A DNA stretch of 64,000 nucleotides from DASQDN01 sp963844855 (GCA_963844855.1 CAWJQP010000009.1:62001-126000); one strand, 5' to 3'; positions 21,006 to 31,508 are shown, counted from the first letter of the stretch. Notes: generated by a model not told the origin, from the sequence alone. Program-made: numbers and translations.

Positions 21006-21583
21006 GCGTGTCTCCTTGTTTTTATCGTGGCACGCGTGTTGGCGGGTCTGGCCGGTTTTGGAGGAGTTTTGTTGAAAATACAGGTGGATATAAATTTTCT
21101 ACTTTGGAACCGCCGCCCATTGCCGTGTGCTGGTTCAGCGTGAATCGGAGAGCGGGCCGCGTAGTTTGGACGACACCACCCAACGTAGTTGGCTGATGGG
21201 CAAGACGCCTGCAGAAGTCGCAACTGGTTTCAAGAATCAGGTTGGCTGGTCCTTATTCACACCCCATTGACAGGAGGACATGCGCCAAAAAAGAGACCGG
21301 CTAGTGAAAGAAAACAAGCACGACGCGATCCGCAGGCTGCGCGGATAGTTTGGTAAACGCTGTTTGTAATCACGTTTTGCGTCGCTCCCATTGCGCCGTC
21401 AGACTGATTCGGCTAGTTTACGGTAATCGAACATTCAAGCTGAATGGCTCGACACTGCAACGGCGCGACGAAGCCGATGCAGTCTGCAAGTGCACCAGCT
21501 AAGACAGCCATTGATACGTTAAACTGGATCGCTGCCTCGTTGGGCAGTCCAGTACATTCAACTCAAATCGATCGGAGGCTTCA
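21006..21583. other. Intergenic stretch, no gene seen
   Basis: Between the divergent hypothetical gene and the PEP-CTERM gene. No credible coding frame was found on either strand. It presumably holds both promoters; no clear -35/-10 pair was picked out. Confidence 0.4.
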
Positions 21584-22270
21584 ATGAAACGAGCTCGTGT
21601 CTATACACGGCAGTTATTGAGCAATCTACTCTTTAGCGTTACAGGTCTTGTAATCCTGACCACGTCCGCCAATGCCAACCTACTTACAAACCCAAGCTTC
21701 GAACTTGGAGGTTTCATCAATGAAGGCGGTTCGACTATGGTCCTCCCAGTCGCGTCTACGGCTATAACCGGTTGGACGATCTCGAGTGATCAATTGGCCT
21801 GGATTGACAGTGGAAATCCCTGGGGGTTGTCCGCGCAAGACGGTACCCGTTTCCTCGACCTGACAGCTTATCCCGCGGGAGCTCCGTTCGGCGGCATCTC
21901 GCAAACGATTGCTACCGTCGCTGGCGAGCAATATGAGCTGTCGTTCTACCTAGGTTCTTACACCAGCCGATGGGGTGGGCCGCCCGTAGAAATCACGGCG
22001 TCTGCCGGAGGCGCCAGCCAAAGCTTCGCCGTCACAACGATTAGCACCTCCTCTACATGGACTCCATTCACCATGCAGTTTACTGCGTTTGCCCCGACCA
22101 CAACGGTATCATTGACCGGTACTGCCGGCTTCCAGTACATCGGCCTGGATAATGTAAGTGTTGAAGGGCTTGGGGGCGATCCCAGCGGTGTTCCAGAGCC
22201 TGGAACTTACGCTGTGATGACTGTCGGCTTACTCGCTGCTATCGCTATTCGACACCGGATTCAAGCGTAG
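21584..22270 (+). CDS. PEP-CTERM exported protein with a DUF642/carbohydrate-binding-like body
   Basis: 228 residues: a signal peptide ending near TTSANA, a beta-sandwich body beginning NLLTNPSFELGGF as in DUF642 and 'choice-of-anchor' proteins, and a C-terminal VPEPGTYAVMTVGLLAA helix with a basic tail (RHR). The last is the PEP-CTERM signal recognised by exosortase. The product is thus likely processed and delivered to the surface or matrix. A GGAGG ribosome site precedes the ATG. No exosortase gene lies in the window. A decayed PEP-CTERM tail occurs at 9054-9260. Confidence 0.85.
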   Translation: MKRARVYTRQLLSNLLFSVTGLVILTTSANANLLTNPSFELGGFINEGGSTMVLPVASTAITGWTISSDQLAWIDSGNPWGLSAQDGTRFLDLTAYPAGAPFGGISQTIATVAGEQYELSFYLGSYTSRWGGPPVEITASAGGASQSFAVTTISTSSTWTPFTMQFTAFAPTTTVSLTGTAGFQYIGLDNVSVEGLGGDPSGVPEPGTYAVMTVGLLAAIAIRHRIQA

Positions 22271-22880
22271 GAATCGTTGGCTGAACAGGCCTTGAACCTT
22301 GGTGTCCTGTTCGGTGAATCCGTAGTAAATTAGTGGGTCCTATTTGTAAAATCGTAGGGCCCACCTCCAAATCGCCGGCCGCACCCCCTACCCCGACCTA
22401 CAACCGCCGCACCTCGCCAGATGACATAGCCATCAATGCAACAGCGCTGGCATGAAGTGGTCCAGGTCGGTTGCGCATGAAAAACGGCGTCTCCGGAGAC
22501 TTGCCAATTTCTGAACAGAGAGAAGGCGGCAAGATTGTTAAAACGCGTTCCGTTGAACCGATCCTCCGGTTCTGTTCAGCGCTCAAATTGTCCGGTCACC
22601 GCAGTGTATCGGAACGCCAAAACGTCCGCGACGCTGAGCCCGGTTGACGGGATCGTGTTCCGAACATAAGGCAGACCAGCTCATCGCCCGTTACTATCTC
22701 GACCGTTGCACTTAGCAGGCAGCTGTTATGCTAGGGATAACAACCAAAAAGGGATTGGGTCCCCATAATTTGCTTCAACTTGAAGTTGCGGCTGCTAATC
22801 GATTAGACACGTTACGATGCAAGATTTCATCGCGTTAATGGTTGAGACGGTAGTGATCACCTCATACCTAAAGTAAACGT
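22271..22880. other. Intergenic stretch upstream of the glycoamylase-domain gene
   Basis: No credible gene was seen in 610 bases. Small palindromes occur near the 3' end, including CAACTTGAAGTTG around 22776 and CTAATCGATTAG at 22795-22806. The stretch probably carries the control region of the gene at 22881. Confidence 0.4.
22795..22806. promoter_or_regulatory. Possible LacI/GalR-type operator
   Basis: CTAATCGATTAG is a perfect 12-base palindrome with the central AATCGATT core usual in LacI-family operators. It sits 75 bases before the start of a sugar-hydrolase-like gene. A 12-base palindrome is expected several times by chance in 64 kb, so position and core are the only support. Confidence 0.28.
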
Positions 22881-24194
22881 ATGGGCGTAAAAAGAGCTCA
22901 GGTTACTGGCGGCATCAGCCGCCGCGAATTCGTTCGGTGTACGGGCCTGGGGGGACTTGCCACGGCTGCAATTGCAGACGAGACGCCATCGCTCATAAAC
23001 AAACGAGTCGCCTTTCTGGAAGAACTAGAGAAGCGGGCTTGTCTATATTTCTATGAACAGGCCCATCCCGTCACCGGGCTCGTGCTGGACCGCGTTCGCA
23101 CCGATGGTATCGATGATCGTCGAATTGCAAGCATTGCGGCTACGGGTTTCGGTCTCAGCGCTCTATGCATTGCCCACCGACGCGGATACCTTTCCAAGAG
23201 CGTCGCGCAGCAGCGGGTGGAACGAACTTTGGATTTCTTTGCGCGTCGGGCATTTTGCCAACGCGGATTCTACTTCCATTTCCTTGATTGTGTGAGCGGC
23301 CGGCGCGAGTTTCAATGCGAATTATCTTCCATCGACACCACATGGCTGCTCTGTGGGGTGCTGCATGCGAGACAGCACTTTGATAGTGGCCGGATTCGGC
23401 GGCTGGCGAACGAAATCCTTCTCCGCGTCGATTGGCAATGGATGCTGGCCGGCGAGCAGACACTATGCCACGGTTGGACCCCGGAGAATGGGTTCCTGCC
23501 GTACCGCTGGGATGAATACGCTGAGCTTCTGCCGATGTATCTTCTGGGAATGTCTTCCTCCACGTCACCCATTCCCGTTTCGAGTTGGGATGCATGGACG
23601 CGCCCGAACCGCATCGATCCCAATGGCGCAAGCTTCATTGAATCGCCAGCATCCCTGTTCGTACACCAGTATTCTCATGCATGGTTTGACTTCCGGAACA
23701 AGCATGATGGATGGGCCGACTACTTTGAAAATTCGCGGAGGGCGACAATGCGGCATCGGGAATTCTGCATTGGTCTCAAAGACCGGTTTCCGTGGTTCGG
23801 TGAGGATATGTGGGGCGTTTCCGCCTCCGATTCTCGCCGTGGGTACGTTGCTTGGGGAGGTCCAAAAACCAAGCCCGACGAAAGTATTGACGGGACGTTA
23901 GTGCCGTGTGCTTCTGGTGGGTCGATTGTGCTGCTGCCAGAAGCATGCACTCGCGTTCTGGAAGCCATTTTGGAGCGCTACGGCAAGCATGTCTGGACGC
24001 GCTATGGCTTCGTGGACGCGTTTCATCCCGAGGCCGGCTGGTATGGACCGGATGTGCTCGGCATCGACCTGGGAATAATGCTTTTGATGACGGAAAACCT
24101 CCGCACTGGATCCGTATGGAGCAGCGTCATGGAATCTGCTGAGGCTCAAAGTGGATTCGCACGGGCCGGGTTCTACAACCCCGCCCTACTTTGA
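22881..24194 (+). CDS. Glycoamylase-domain protein (GH144-like, probable beta-1,2-glucan hydrolase)
   Basis: 437 residues matching the PF10091 'glycoamylase' family throughout. Recognisable motifs are SIAATGFGLSALCIAHRRGY, YFHFLDCVSGRREFQCELSS, GWTPENGFLPYRWDEYAELL, LFVHQYSHAWFDFRN, PWFGEDMWGVSASDSRRGY and GFVDAFHPEAGWYGPDVLG. The family includes GH144 endo-beta-1,2-glucanases; exact specificity here is inferred. The N-terminus (ISRREFVRCTGLGGLATAAI) resembles a twin-arginine signal, so folded export is likely. A LacI-type palindrome lies just upstream. Confidence 0.8.
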   Translation: MGVKRAQVTGGISRREFVRCTGLGGLATAAIADETPSLINKRVAFLEELEKRACLYFYEQAHPVTGLVLDRVRTDGIDDRRIASIAATGFGLSALCIAHRRGYLSKSVAQQRVERTLDFFARRAFCQRGFYFHFLDCVSGRREFQCELSSIDTTWLLCGVLHARQHFDSGRIRRLANEILLRVDWQWMLAGEQTLCHGWTPENGFLPYRWDEYAELLPMYLLGMSSSTSPIPVSSWDAWTRPNRIDPNGASFIESPASLFVHQYSHAWFDFRNKHDGWADYFENSRRATMRHREFCIGLKDRFPWFGEDMWGVSASDSRRGYVAWGGPKTKPDESIDGTLVPCASGGSIVLLPEACTRVLEAILERYGKHVWTRYGFVDAFHPEAGWYGPDVLGIDLGIMLLMTENLRTGSVWSSVMESAEAQSGFARAGFYNPALL

Positions 24195-24402
24195 GGCACT
24201 ATTCCTTAGGGTTTTACGGCTGCCGGTACCCGCGTCTAGTTACCCAGGCAGTTTAAGAATGCACTTTTTCGAATATGGTGGCTGTGTCCAGCGGAACGAA
24301 GAGTGTTACAACCAAATTACGCTTGGATGGTGTGATCTTTTAAACAGAACCTGGAACTTAGTCTAAACGCATTTTCCGGTGTCAGACCACACAAGCGGGA
24401 TC

Positions 24403-25371
24403 TTATCGTGTCGGCCTGGACCTCTTCAAAAGATAGGGCGCAGGGTTGTTTTCAATGAGTCGGAACTCCTCTTCCGTCAGTGGAAGCTGACGCCAGCGCC
24501 TGTAGGTGTCGGTAGGCAGATTGCCCGGAACCGGGCTATCGGAACCGTAGAGCAGGCGGTTCAGGCCAAGTTGGCGCATGCGCTTTGCAACCTGCATGGC
24601 TTTGTCTGTGTTCCACTCGCCCAAGCCGCTGACGCCGGAAACGTCGAAGAAGACGTTCTTCATGCGGGAGTCATTGTTCTCGATGTGGTCTATGTAGACA
24701 GCAAGCGCATCGTCAATGGCGGGATCATCGTAGCCTCCGCTTCCTGCAAGGTGCGCGATCTGGATAGGAATGTCGGGGGCTTCAGGCAGCAGTCGCTCGA
24801 TAAAGAGACGGGCCTGTTGGGCGCCGTAAGGACGATTGCGGCTGATGGTGGAGCGAGCATGGACGACCAGAGCCATTCCGTTGCGGTTGGCTAAATGGAA
24901 TACACGTCGCAATTGGACGAGGTGTTCAGCGTTCTCGAGGATGACGTCGGAGTTGCCGAAGTGAAGTTTAAGGCCAGTGCGCATGTTTGGGTCGCGGGCA
25001 CAGCGGGCAATCTCGTCGAGGGCGTATGTCTTCAACGGATTGACGCTGCAGAAGCCGAGCAGGCGATCGGGATATTGCGCGACTTGAGCGCTCGTCCAAT
25101 CGTTTTCGGCCTTGACGCGGGTGTATTCGTCTTCAAACGACTTCTTATTCGGATTGGCAAAAGTATAGCCCGTGGAAAGGACCACCGCGCGGGATATCCC
25201 AGCCGCATCAAGGTGGGCGATCAGATCGTTTGCGGATATCTTCTCAATTCCAATCGAGGCGTGTATCGCGGCAGCGGGGCTGAATAGGTGCTGGTGATGA
25301 TCGATGATCTCCGCCGTGCCGGGAAGCGATAACAAGATCAGAGCCACGCACGAGATTCGATACGATTCCAT
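24403..25371 (-). CDS. Exported amidohydrolase-fold metal-dependent hydrolase
   Basis: The start chosen is ATG at 25371 (MESYRISCVALILLSLPG), giving a signal peptide; the frame is open to 25476. About 322 residues. It keeps the amidohydrolase-2 metal motifs: HxH in IIDHHQHLFSP, the His of VVHARST, the His of IQIAHLAGSG and the final Asp of LLYGSDSPVPGN. Members of this TIM-barrel family include decarboxylases and lactonases. The specific reaction is unknown. Neighbours give no pathway context. Confidence 0.8.
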   Translation of the reverse strand: MESYRISCVALILLSLPGTAEIIDHHQHLFSPAAAIHASIGIEKISANDLIAHLDAAGISRAVVLSTGYTFANPNKKSFEDEYTRVKAENDWTSAQVAQYPDRLLGFCSVNPLKTYALDEIARCARDPNMRTGLKLHFGNSDVILENAEHLVQLRRVFHLANRNGMALVVHARSTISRNRPYGAQQARLFIERLLPEAPDIPIQIAHLAGSGGYDDPAIDDALAVYIDHIENNDSRMKNVFFDVSGVSGLGEWNTDKAMQVAKRMRQLGLNRLLYGSDSPVPGNLPTDTYRRWRQLPLTEEEFRLIENNPAPYLLKRSRPTR

Positions 25372-25814
25372 TGCCAGATCATACCCGGAACGTGGGCTGC
25401 GCCTGGATAAGACTATTACGCCTGCTCCCGAGCGGCGCTGCGCTCCGACAAACCAAACTGCGCTCACTGCTCGCAATATGGTGTTACCACCAATGGGCTC
25501 TGGAGTCGTGATTGTTTAAACAGAACACGGAAGTCGGTTCAGCCTTCTGAGCCTGTGAACGTTGGTCCAAGTCCGTTCGTCGTCATTTGACGGTAACCGG
25601 ACCTTATTGGCCCGATCGATCTGCGCCGTTACGGGCGGGTAATCAGCATCTGCCTTTACCTTCCGGGCAACGCCGTGTTCGTTCCGAATTGTCCTGTTGG
25701 GGCGGCGATTTGGGCAACGCTGCCGAAGAACTCCGTGCTTTAAAGCCTCGTGATCGCACTGTCAACCTTCGGGCGGGCTCTGTGTAGCTGGCAGGTCTGA
25801 TCTTCGGGGACGCG
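25372..25814. other. Intergenic stretch, no gene seen
   Basis: Between the amidohydrolase start and the end of the broken serine hydrolase. No family could be recognised in any frame. A short open frame at 25587-25787 is not supported by motifs or a ribosome site. Confidence 0.35.
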
Positions 25815-26917
25815 CTAGATCCGCGCGGCCAAAATCGTATCCGCGATCGCGAGAAAGTCGTTATCCGTAACTCCACCCACCGGGATCGTCTTCGTCAGAC
25901 CTAGATTGAAAGCGCGGTTGAATTCGTCCGTGAACGCACGCTGATGCACGAGCACGGTGTCAATCGCGGGGAGTCCAAGAATGAATTGGCCCCACCGGCC
26001 ATAAGCAAGATACGAATCAGCCCACTCAGAGCCTTTCCTTCCGTCTGAAGGCTTCCACCACATATAGCCATACCCAGTCCGGCCCTTTCGGCTCACCATA
26101 TCGGCAGCGGTCCAGTGAAGGGCTGTGCTTTCCTTCACCCACGGCGATGGCATCACCTGCTTCCTGTTCCAAACTCCCCCATTGACCATCACCAGCCCAA
26201 GCCGTGCCAAGTCGCGCGACGAAAGAGCCATCTGCTACGACTGATATCGGGACGGGTTTGTTCGATAACCTAGCATTTGCTGCCGGGATGGATCGAAGTC
26301 TTCGAATTGGAGCGGCTTGGCCAAGTCCTCCGAGAGGGCCTGGAATACGCTCTTGCCCGTCAGTCGCTGAAACACCGCTCCGGCGACGTTGAAATCCCAG
26401 TTGTTGTACAGGAAGTAGGTGCGGGTTTCTTCGATCCGCGAGGTGGCGTCGCCTCGTTCCCACCTGGACTTCCAGCTGGCCAATATACGCCCGAACTGCT
26501 CATCAGAAGGTGTTTTATCGTGGCGGATTTTTCGATCGGGAGCAGACCATCGCCATCTTCATCAATCCCTACATCGCCTATAGTACGTTCGAGATCAATG
26601 TGCCCGCTCGCGACGTACTTTCCATAGAGCATCGAGAGGATGCTCTTCCGGACTGATGCAAGACCACTGGCGCGACTGAGATCTCCGTAGCTGTAGGCAA
26701 TTTTCCCCGCCCTGACGACCACCAAAGACGTCGTCGGTCTTCCATAGAGATTCTGCTCCATCGCTTGTAACGCCGATAAACTGAATCCCGCCGACTCGGG
26801 ATTAGGGAATCGCTGCCATGATTTTCCGGGATTGCTGGGTTGCGAACTCGCTTCCAATCTCGCGCCGACCAGACTTACTGCCAAAGCCTGAAGAAGCAGT
26901 CTCCGATTTAACCTCAT
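25815..26917 (-). pseudogene. Beta-lactamase-fold serine hydrolase, broken
   Basis: A class C beta-lactamase/DD-peptidase-like esterase in three pieces. It starts around 26917 (MRLNRRLLLQALAVSLVGAR, an export signal) and has the SxxK motif in ASVRKSILS and the IKHLLMSSSGVYWP region. It changes frame near 26450-26480 to continue as YFLYNNWDFNVAGAVFQR (the YxN-like motif), then meets an in-frame TAG at 26235-26237. The same frame then resumes with QMALSSRDLARLGLVMVNGG. The gene would be about 365 residues. It lies at the edge of the mobile-element zone, so real decay is plausible, but the general error pattern of the window also fits. Confidence 0.7.
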
Positions 26918-27313
26918 TCGTCTTGCGAGCGGAGATCCATTCACTAAGTTCTGGGTAAATGGCATTGAAGGATTGTGACATAGCTTCGACTTCCATGTCT
27001 CTCCTCGGAGCGTGCACACAGAAGGACGCTGTGGTTCGCTGACCGGTTTAACGCCATCTGTCCCGAAACGCCGCTGAGGGACGCAAGGGGGCACATAAGT
27101 CAGGGCTTGTCGCCTAGCGTTTTATCGATCGTGCTCGAAGAACGGACTCCCCACTATTTGTCAATGCCGAAAGGCAGCATGCGGTCCATTTGCTGAAAGC
27201 GCGAAAGGGATGCTGCAGGCGATGGGCTGGTTGTTCGTGGTGGCTGCGTGTGACATGGTGCGAACAGCGGGAGGAAGAGCTCAGAGCCCACTAACGGGAA
27301 CGGTTTCCGCTGC

Positions 27314-27443
27314 GCCGCCCGTCGAAGTTGTCCGAAGGCCAGAACGGTGCTCGCTGGACAAGGGTCCGCTTCGCCGCGCCAAAGGCAGGCGCGCCCTTGC
27401 CAGCTCCGCGCCGTTCCGGCCAGCAACTTATGCGACGGGCGGC
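27314..27443. repeat. 130-bp nested imperfect inverted repeat, copy A
   Basis: The outer arms are GCCGCCCGTCG (27314-27324) and CGACGGGCGGC (27433-27443). Inside them the arms keep pairing with small bulges (AAGTTG/CAACTT, GGCCAGAACGG/CCGTTCCGGCC, GCTGG/CCAGC, CAAGGG/CCCTTG) up to an apical CGCGCC-AAAGGCA-GGCGCG. The result is one long stem-loop in a gene-free stretch next to an IS110 element. Confidence 0.6.
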
Positions 27444-27483
27444 TTCCATGAGATGGCCCGGCGTGTCAACCCCTTTCGCGCTG

Positions 27484-27616
27484 CTCCCTTCGCCTTCTTC
27501 CCAGGATTCTTGGGCATTGGATCGGAGACGGTCAAGGCCGCGCCGAAGGCGCGCTCGTATCAGCCTTGACGGGCTCCGGCCAATGCCTTACGTAAAATCG
27601 AGGAAGGCGAAGGGAG
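27484..27616. repeat. 133-bp nested imperfect inverted repeat, copy B
   Basis: The outer arms CTCCCTTCGCCTTC (27484-27497) and GAAGGCGAAGGGAG (27603-27616) pair perfectly. Further in are GGCATTGG/CCAATGCC, CGGAG/CTCCG, GTCAAGG/CCTTGAC and an apical GCGCC-GAA-GGCGC. Size and apical layout match copy A, 40 bases away, although the outer arms differ in sequence. No coding frame is credible across it. Confidence 0.6.
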
Positions 27617-27942
27617 ATCTCCTCTTGAGACATCCTTCAACCTCGTGTGTTATCGCACTATCAGCTCCTGACCCTTTCTAAGTGATTCGCTGCTGTCGCT
27701 TCATCAAGTAGTTATTCAGCAACGATCATCGTTCCTAGTCTTGGCCGTTTCGCTCGTAGCCGCCGTATCGCCCTGCTTCCATCCGCACTCTGGTTTGCCC
27801 GGTGCCTTTTGGGGTCCTCGATTTGTCGGGTGCTGCCATCTCCAGGCTCGAGCTCATTGTCTGAATATCAGAGCAATGGCTCCGCCGCCACGTCCGCAGT
27901 CACCCGAACTCGGCGATCTGCAATAGAAACAAACCTGATCTT

Positions 27943-28992
27943 CTATGCAGCAACGGGATGCGTGTTGCTATTCCGCAGCGGCTCGTAGACCTCGCCCGTC
28001 GTCCACAGTCGATGCAACAATACCGCCAGCTTCCGCGCTACCGCGACAATTGCTCGTTTCTTCGCATTCTTCCCTCCGCCGCCAGCGATTCGCGTACCCC
28101 ATCGCTTCAGGTCCGTGTCCGGCCCTTGCCGGCTCAAAATACAGTGTGCCCCCTGGACGAGAAGCGCGCGCAAGTACACATCACCTTCTTTGGTGATTGG
28201 CAGTTGCGGCCGGTGTTCGCCGGAGTCAGCACGCCGCGGCCGTAGTCCAAGAAAGCAACCTACATCCCTACTCTTGCGGAATCTGGTATTGTCCTCCACT
28301 GTCAGCACAAACGTCAGAGCGATCAAGGTTCCCACTCCGCTGACCTGCATCAGCAGTTTGGTTTCCGGATAACGAGTCCGGGCGATCTGCTCGAGTTCTT
28401 TGTCGGCCGCTTTAATCTTGACCGTCAATTGCTCTATGCTTTGCAAGATCGGCTTGAGCACCTCGCGCAAGGCATCCGGCAGTGCTTTCGCATCTTCTAT
28501 ATCGAGAGCCTCGGCGTCGACTTTGGGCAGTCGCTCGCCCACGGACTTCGCGAGTCCTCGCACAGTATTAACCAGCGATGTTCTCGCCACCACTAATGCA
28601 GCGCGAGCTCGAATTACCATCAGGTCCATCTGCGCATGTTCGCTTCGATGACGAATGGGCCGAAGCAGCACCGGATCCACTCGCGCCAATCGCGCTAGCG
28701 TCTCTGCATCGACAGGGTCGCACTTTCGGCTGCTTTCAGTGATCAGCTTTAACTGACGGGGATTGGCGACGATTACCTCGTGCCCAGATTCTGCTAGCAG
28801 GCGACTCACCCAGGGGGAGTGCGGCCCTACTTCCAATGCAATCCGGCAATGCTCCAACCCACTGAACTTCTCGCGCATAGCTGTACGGGTCGTGGCCACC
28901 CCACCTTGGCTCACTATTTGACCATTGCTGTCAATTGCGCAGTAGCGGCTGGTCTTGTCGCCGAGATCCAATCCGATCGTTATCCCTCTCAT
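27943..28992 (-). mobile_element. IS110-family transposase
   Basis: About 350 residues from ATG 28992 (MRGITIGLDLGDKTSRYCAI); the frame is open to 29061. The N-terminal DEDD domain is recognisable (GLDLGDKTS, ALEVGPHSPWVSRLL, VANPRQLKLITES, CDPVDAETLARLARVDP). So is the C-terminal transposase_20 domain (LMQVSGVGTLIALTFVLTV, CFLGLRPRRADSG) with the late serine region. IS110 elements use a bridge-RNA-guided recombinase and usually lack terminal inverted repeats, so the ends were not defined. The frame is intact, so it may be active. Confidence 0.88.
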
Positions 28993-29213
28993 GCCCCGGA
29001 CTGACTTCTGCTTCAGGCTATGGCGAGTGTCTTTCTTCTTCAATCCTGGCCTCCTTTGCACTGCGGTGCGTAATCAACATTGCCGAGATTACTGCACTTC
29101 GATGCGACCAGGCCATCTCATCCCATCTCCGACGGGAACACTTCAGGGTCCTGCAATCATCGTTGAAAGTTACGCTGTGTAATGCCGGCGTGATCATTGG
29201 CTGTTAGCACAGA

Positions 29214-30452
29214 TCACGCGGCGGCGGCCGACGAGCGTCTGTTTGCATCGTATGCCTGTCCGCTCCTGAGCATCGCGATCAGCACAGCAAGTAGCCTGTC
29301 TGCCCACCTCTGAGAGCGCGGTTATAGTTATGTCCTGCTTGCCTGAGTCGGTCAAAATGCGCTCTGCTGCGAGCGTCGTTCTGAACACTAATGCGAGCCC
29401 AGTGATAGAACGCATTGCGCAACAGTCCGTTGCATCGGTATCGCATGCTGACTTGCCTGCTTTTGCCGCTCTGCCGTGTAACCGGTGCGATGCCGCCATA
29501 TGCTCGCAAGGGGTGGTAATCGCGTTCTTTTATTGGCCCTGAGCCTTCGGCGATGATCATGCCGGCAACTATGCGTCCTATGCCTGGCAAAGAGAGAAGC
29601 AGCACTATGTCGCGGTGCTCATGCGAATCAGATCGTGCAGCGGAAGCTTCCAATTCGTCCATCAGGTCCTGCATTCTGCCGGCAAGCTGCTTTCGCTGTG
29701 CGTGAATGACACGCAGATGCGGTAGCAGCAACAATGCGTGCTCACTGACGGCCTCGGCTGTCCCCGGTGACAACGGCAGCGCTGGCGCGTTGAGGATTTC
29801 ACGTACCTGCTCTGCGGTCCAGCGCCGGATCCGATGCTTTGACAGCAACTGTCTTAGTCGAGCGACAGTGATACGGGCACCCCGCTGCGGCGTCGGCGTC
29901 AATTCGAGCAGGGCCCACAGCCAAGGTTCATGCGGGTGCGGGCACAACTGCAGCAACTGTGGGTAATAGCGCAACAACAACTGGTACAGCTGATTGACCG
30001 CACGGACTAGATCACCAGAAAAACTCTCCTCGCTACGTGACAGTTCACGAATGCGTACGACCACAGGGTCGTCCGACATGACTCGCCGAAAGCAATGCCG
30101 GTCGGTGCGCAGAGAATCTGCCGCCACAAATGCGTCCCGACGATCGTCTTTCGCCCCGGCAACCGTATGCCGGTCTCGAAATCGATCGAGTTGTTTCGGG
30201 TTCACCGCGAAAACGGCATAGTTGCGACTCCACTACCGGACCGCGCGGCACTTCGATCGCAATCGCTATCTGCGCCGGCGGCATTCGCGTCAGCGTATCC
30301 AGAAAACATAAGAACGTATTGATCGCCTCACCGCTGTGCTCAACGCTTTTCTCGCATATGATCTTGCCTTCCAGGTCCATGACGCAGATCTGATGCGATT
30401 CCGTTCCCCAATCCACGCCAACAAAGAAAGCGAACTCAGACGCCACAGACAC
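29214..30452 (-). pseudogene. IS110/IS1111-type transposase, frameshifted
   Basis: A second, distinct IS110-type recombinase. The N-terminus FFVGVDWGTESHQICVMDLE and AIAIEVPRGPVVES is in one frame. After a shift near 30210 the body continues with FAVNPKQLDRFRDRHTVAGA and KDDRRDAFVAADSL, then the C-terminal LLLSLPGIGRIVAGMIIAEG and YGGIAPVTRQSGKSRQV. After another shift near 29310 it ends ADRLLAVLIAMLRSG and stops at 29214. Without the shifts it would be ~412 residues. It lies in the same direction as the intact IS110 gene. Confidence 0.75.
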
Positions 30453-30711
30453 CTCCTACTTCAGACGTCAGCCAGTCGTAGTCAACGTCGGCCCTGTACA
30501 GGCGCTCAGATGGCGCAAACTCCCCACGGGACTTTCGACTACGAACCAACCAAGCGAGGCGCAACTCCGTTCTTGGCGCTTACGAAACCCTTCGCAGGCG
30601 TTACCGCGGCGCTCCCGTCTGGCGGCCGAGCTGCCTAATGATCTATCTCATTCCACAGCTAGTCAAAAGGGTACAGGCGTTACCGCCAAGTTGCCGTTTT
30701 GGGAATTCTGT

Positions 30712-31143
30712 TCACTTTTTCGGATGCTCAGGTTGTCGGTTGAACTCCTCACTGTCGCTGGTGCAGGATTGTCTGGAAAACACACGCCACGCTTCAAGCG
30801 CCCGGTTTGCCAAACCACTGTCGGCCAGCGCGAGCGACCCGCCGACGAGCGTGCAGTACAGGCCGATCTCGGATGCAATATCCCAGGCGTGATGCTCCGG
30901 CCAGAAAAGTTTGGGTCATTGTGGCAGGAAGTGGTCCTCGTCAGGTACCGCCCGACGTCAGTCGCGCCTTCCAGCGGTCCCTCGACCAGCAGATAATCGC
31001 GTCCGGGCAGATCGACTCGAGATTAACGCAATCACTGCCGCGCGTATGAATTCAGGAACTTCATCCGAGTATCCGAAAGCGCGCTCTGGTGGCACAGCAC
31101 CTTCGACAAATGCCGCCAAATTTCCGGTTTCTGGCTCACTCAT
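30712..31143 (-). pseudogene. Remnant of an unrecognised gene
   Basis: Minus-strand text spread over three frames reads like one protein: MSEPETGNLAAFVEGAVPPE and FGYSDEVPEFIRAAVIAL, then VDLPGRDYLLVEGPLEGATD, then EHHAWDIASEIGLYCTLVGG and ALEAWRVF, stopping at 30712. The amino-acid character is protein-like in each piece, with at least two shifts. Family not recognised. It lies between the mobile elements and another fragment, so it is likely debris. Confidence 0.4.
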
Positions 31144-31239
31144 GGCAGGGTTGACGCCAGTGACTGACGGGCGATTGGTGGCGTGATTGGGCAAGTCGAT
31201 GCATCATGATTCGACCGGACTTTGCTGCCACCTCAGCCC

Positions 31240-31390
31240 CTACCGCATCGGCTCGTTGTTGCTGTCTGCGGCCAGGTGGAAGACTCTTACGTAAGCCTCG
31301 AAGTTATTGGGCACGATTGCCCCTATATCCCTGATCCAAGGGGCCATGGGCGTATCGTAAAACAAAGAACCGCTATGGAGAAGCGCAGAC
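31240..31390 (-). pseudogene. C-terminal or internal gene fragment
   Basis: A minus-strand frame ending at a TAG at 31240-31242 reads SLFYDTPMAPWIRDIGAIVP, then NNFEAYVRVFHLA. The wording resembles a conserved bacterial protein, but no start or upstream body was found and I cannot name the family. Probably debris at the border of the accessory zone. Confidence 0.3.
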
Positions 31391-31508
31391 TCTGCCCGTC
31401 GTCTCGCCGTGAAATGATTTAGCTCTCCAGCCGTCCTCCATTGTGCGAGCTCTGTTGCCGCAGAGAACTACTGTTCGGCAGAATCGCCAGTGTCACCCTC
31501 TGATAAGA

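Noticed and set aside
20912..21223. Open frame upstream of the 20421-21005 gene on the minus strand
   Set aside because: It covers the ribosome site and promoter region of a better-supported gene and shows no domain.
22720..22745. TATGCT and GGATAACAA resembling a lac-type promoter/operator
   Set aside because: Spacing to the nearest -35-like hexamer is 15 bases and the match is short. Most likely chance.
24339..25526. Twelve-base direct repeat TTTAAACAGAAC at 24339-24350 and 25515-25526 flanking the amidohydrolase gene
   Set aside because: Identical 12-mers at two places in 64 kb are expected many times by chance, and no other sign of transposition was seen.
26235..26237. In-frame TAG in the serine hydrolase as pyrrolysine
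   Set aside because: The gene is also frameshifted nearby, pyrrolysine use is confined to methylamine-type enzymes, and the residue is not at an active site.
27154..27681. Open frames on both strands between the serine hydrolase and IS110
   Set aside because: Composition follows the long inverted repeats, no family motif or ribosome site is seen, and frames overlap on opposite strands.
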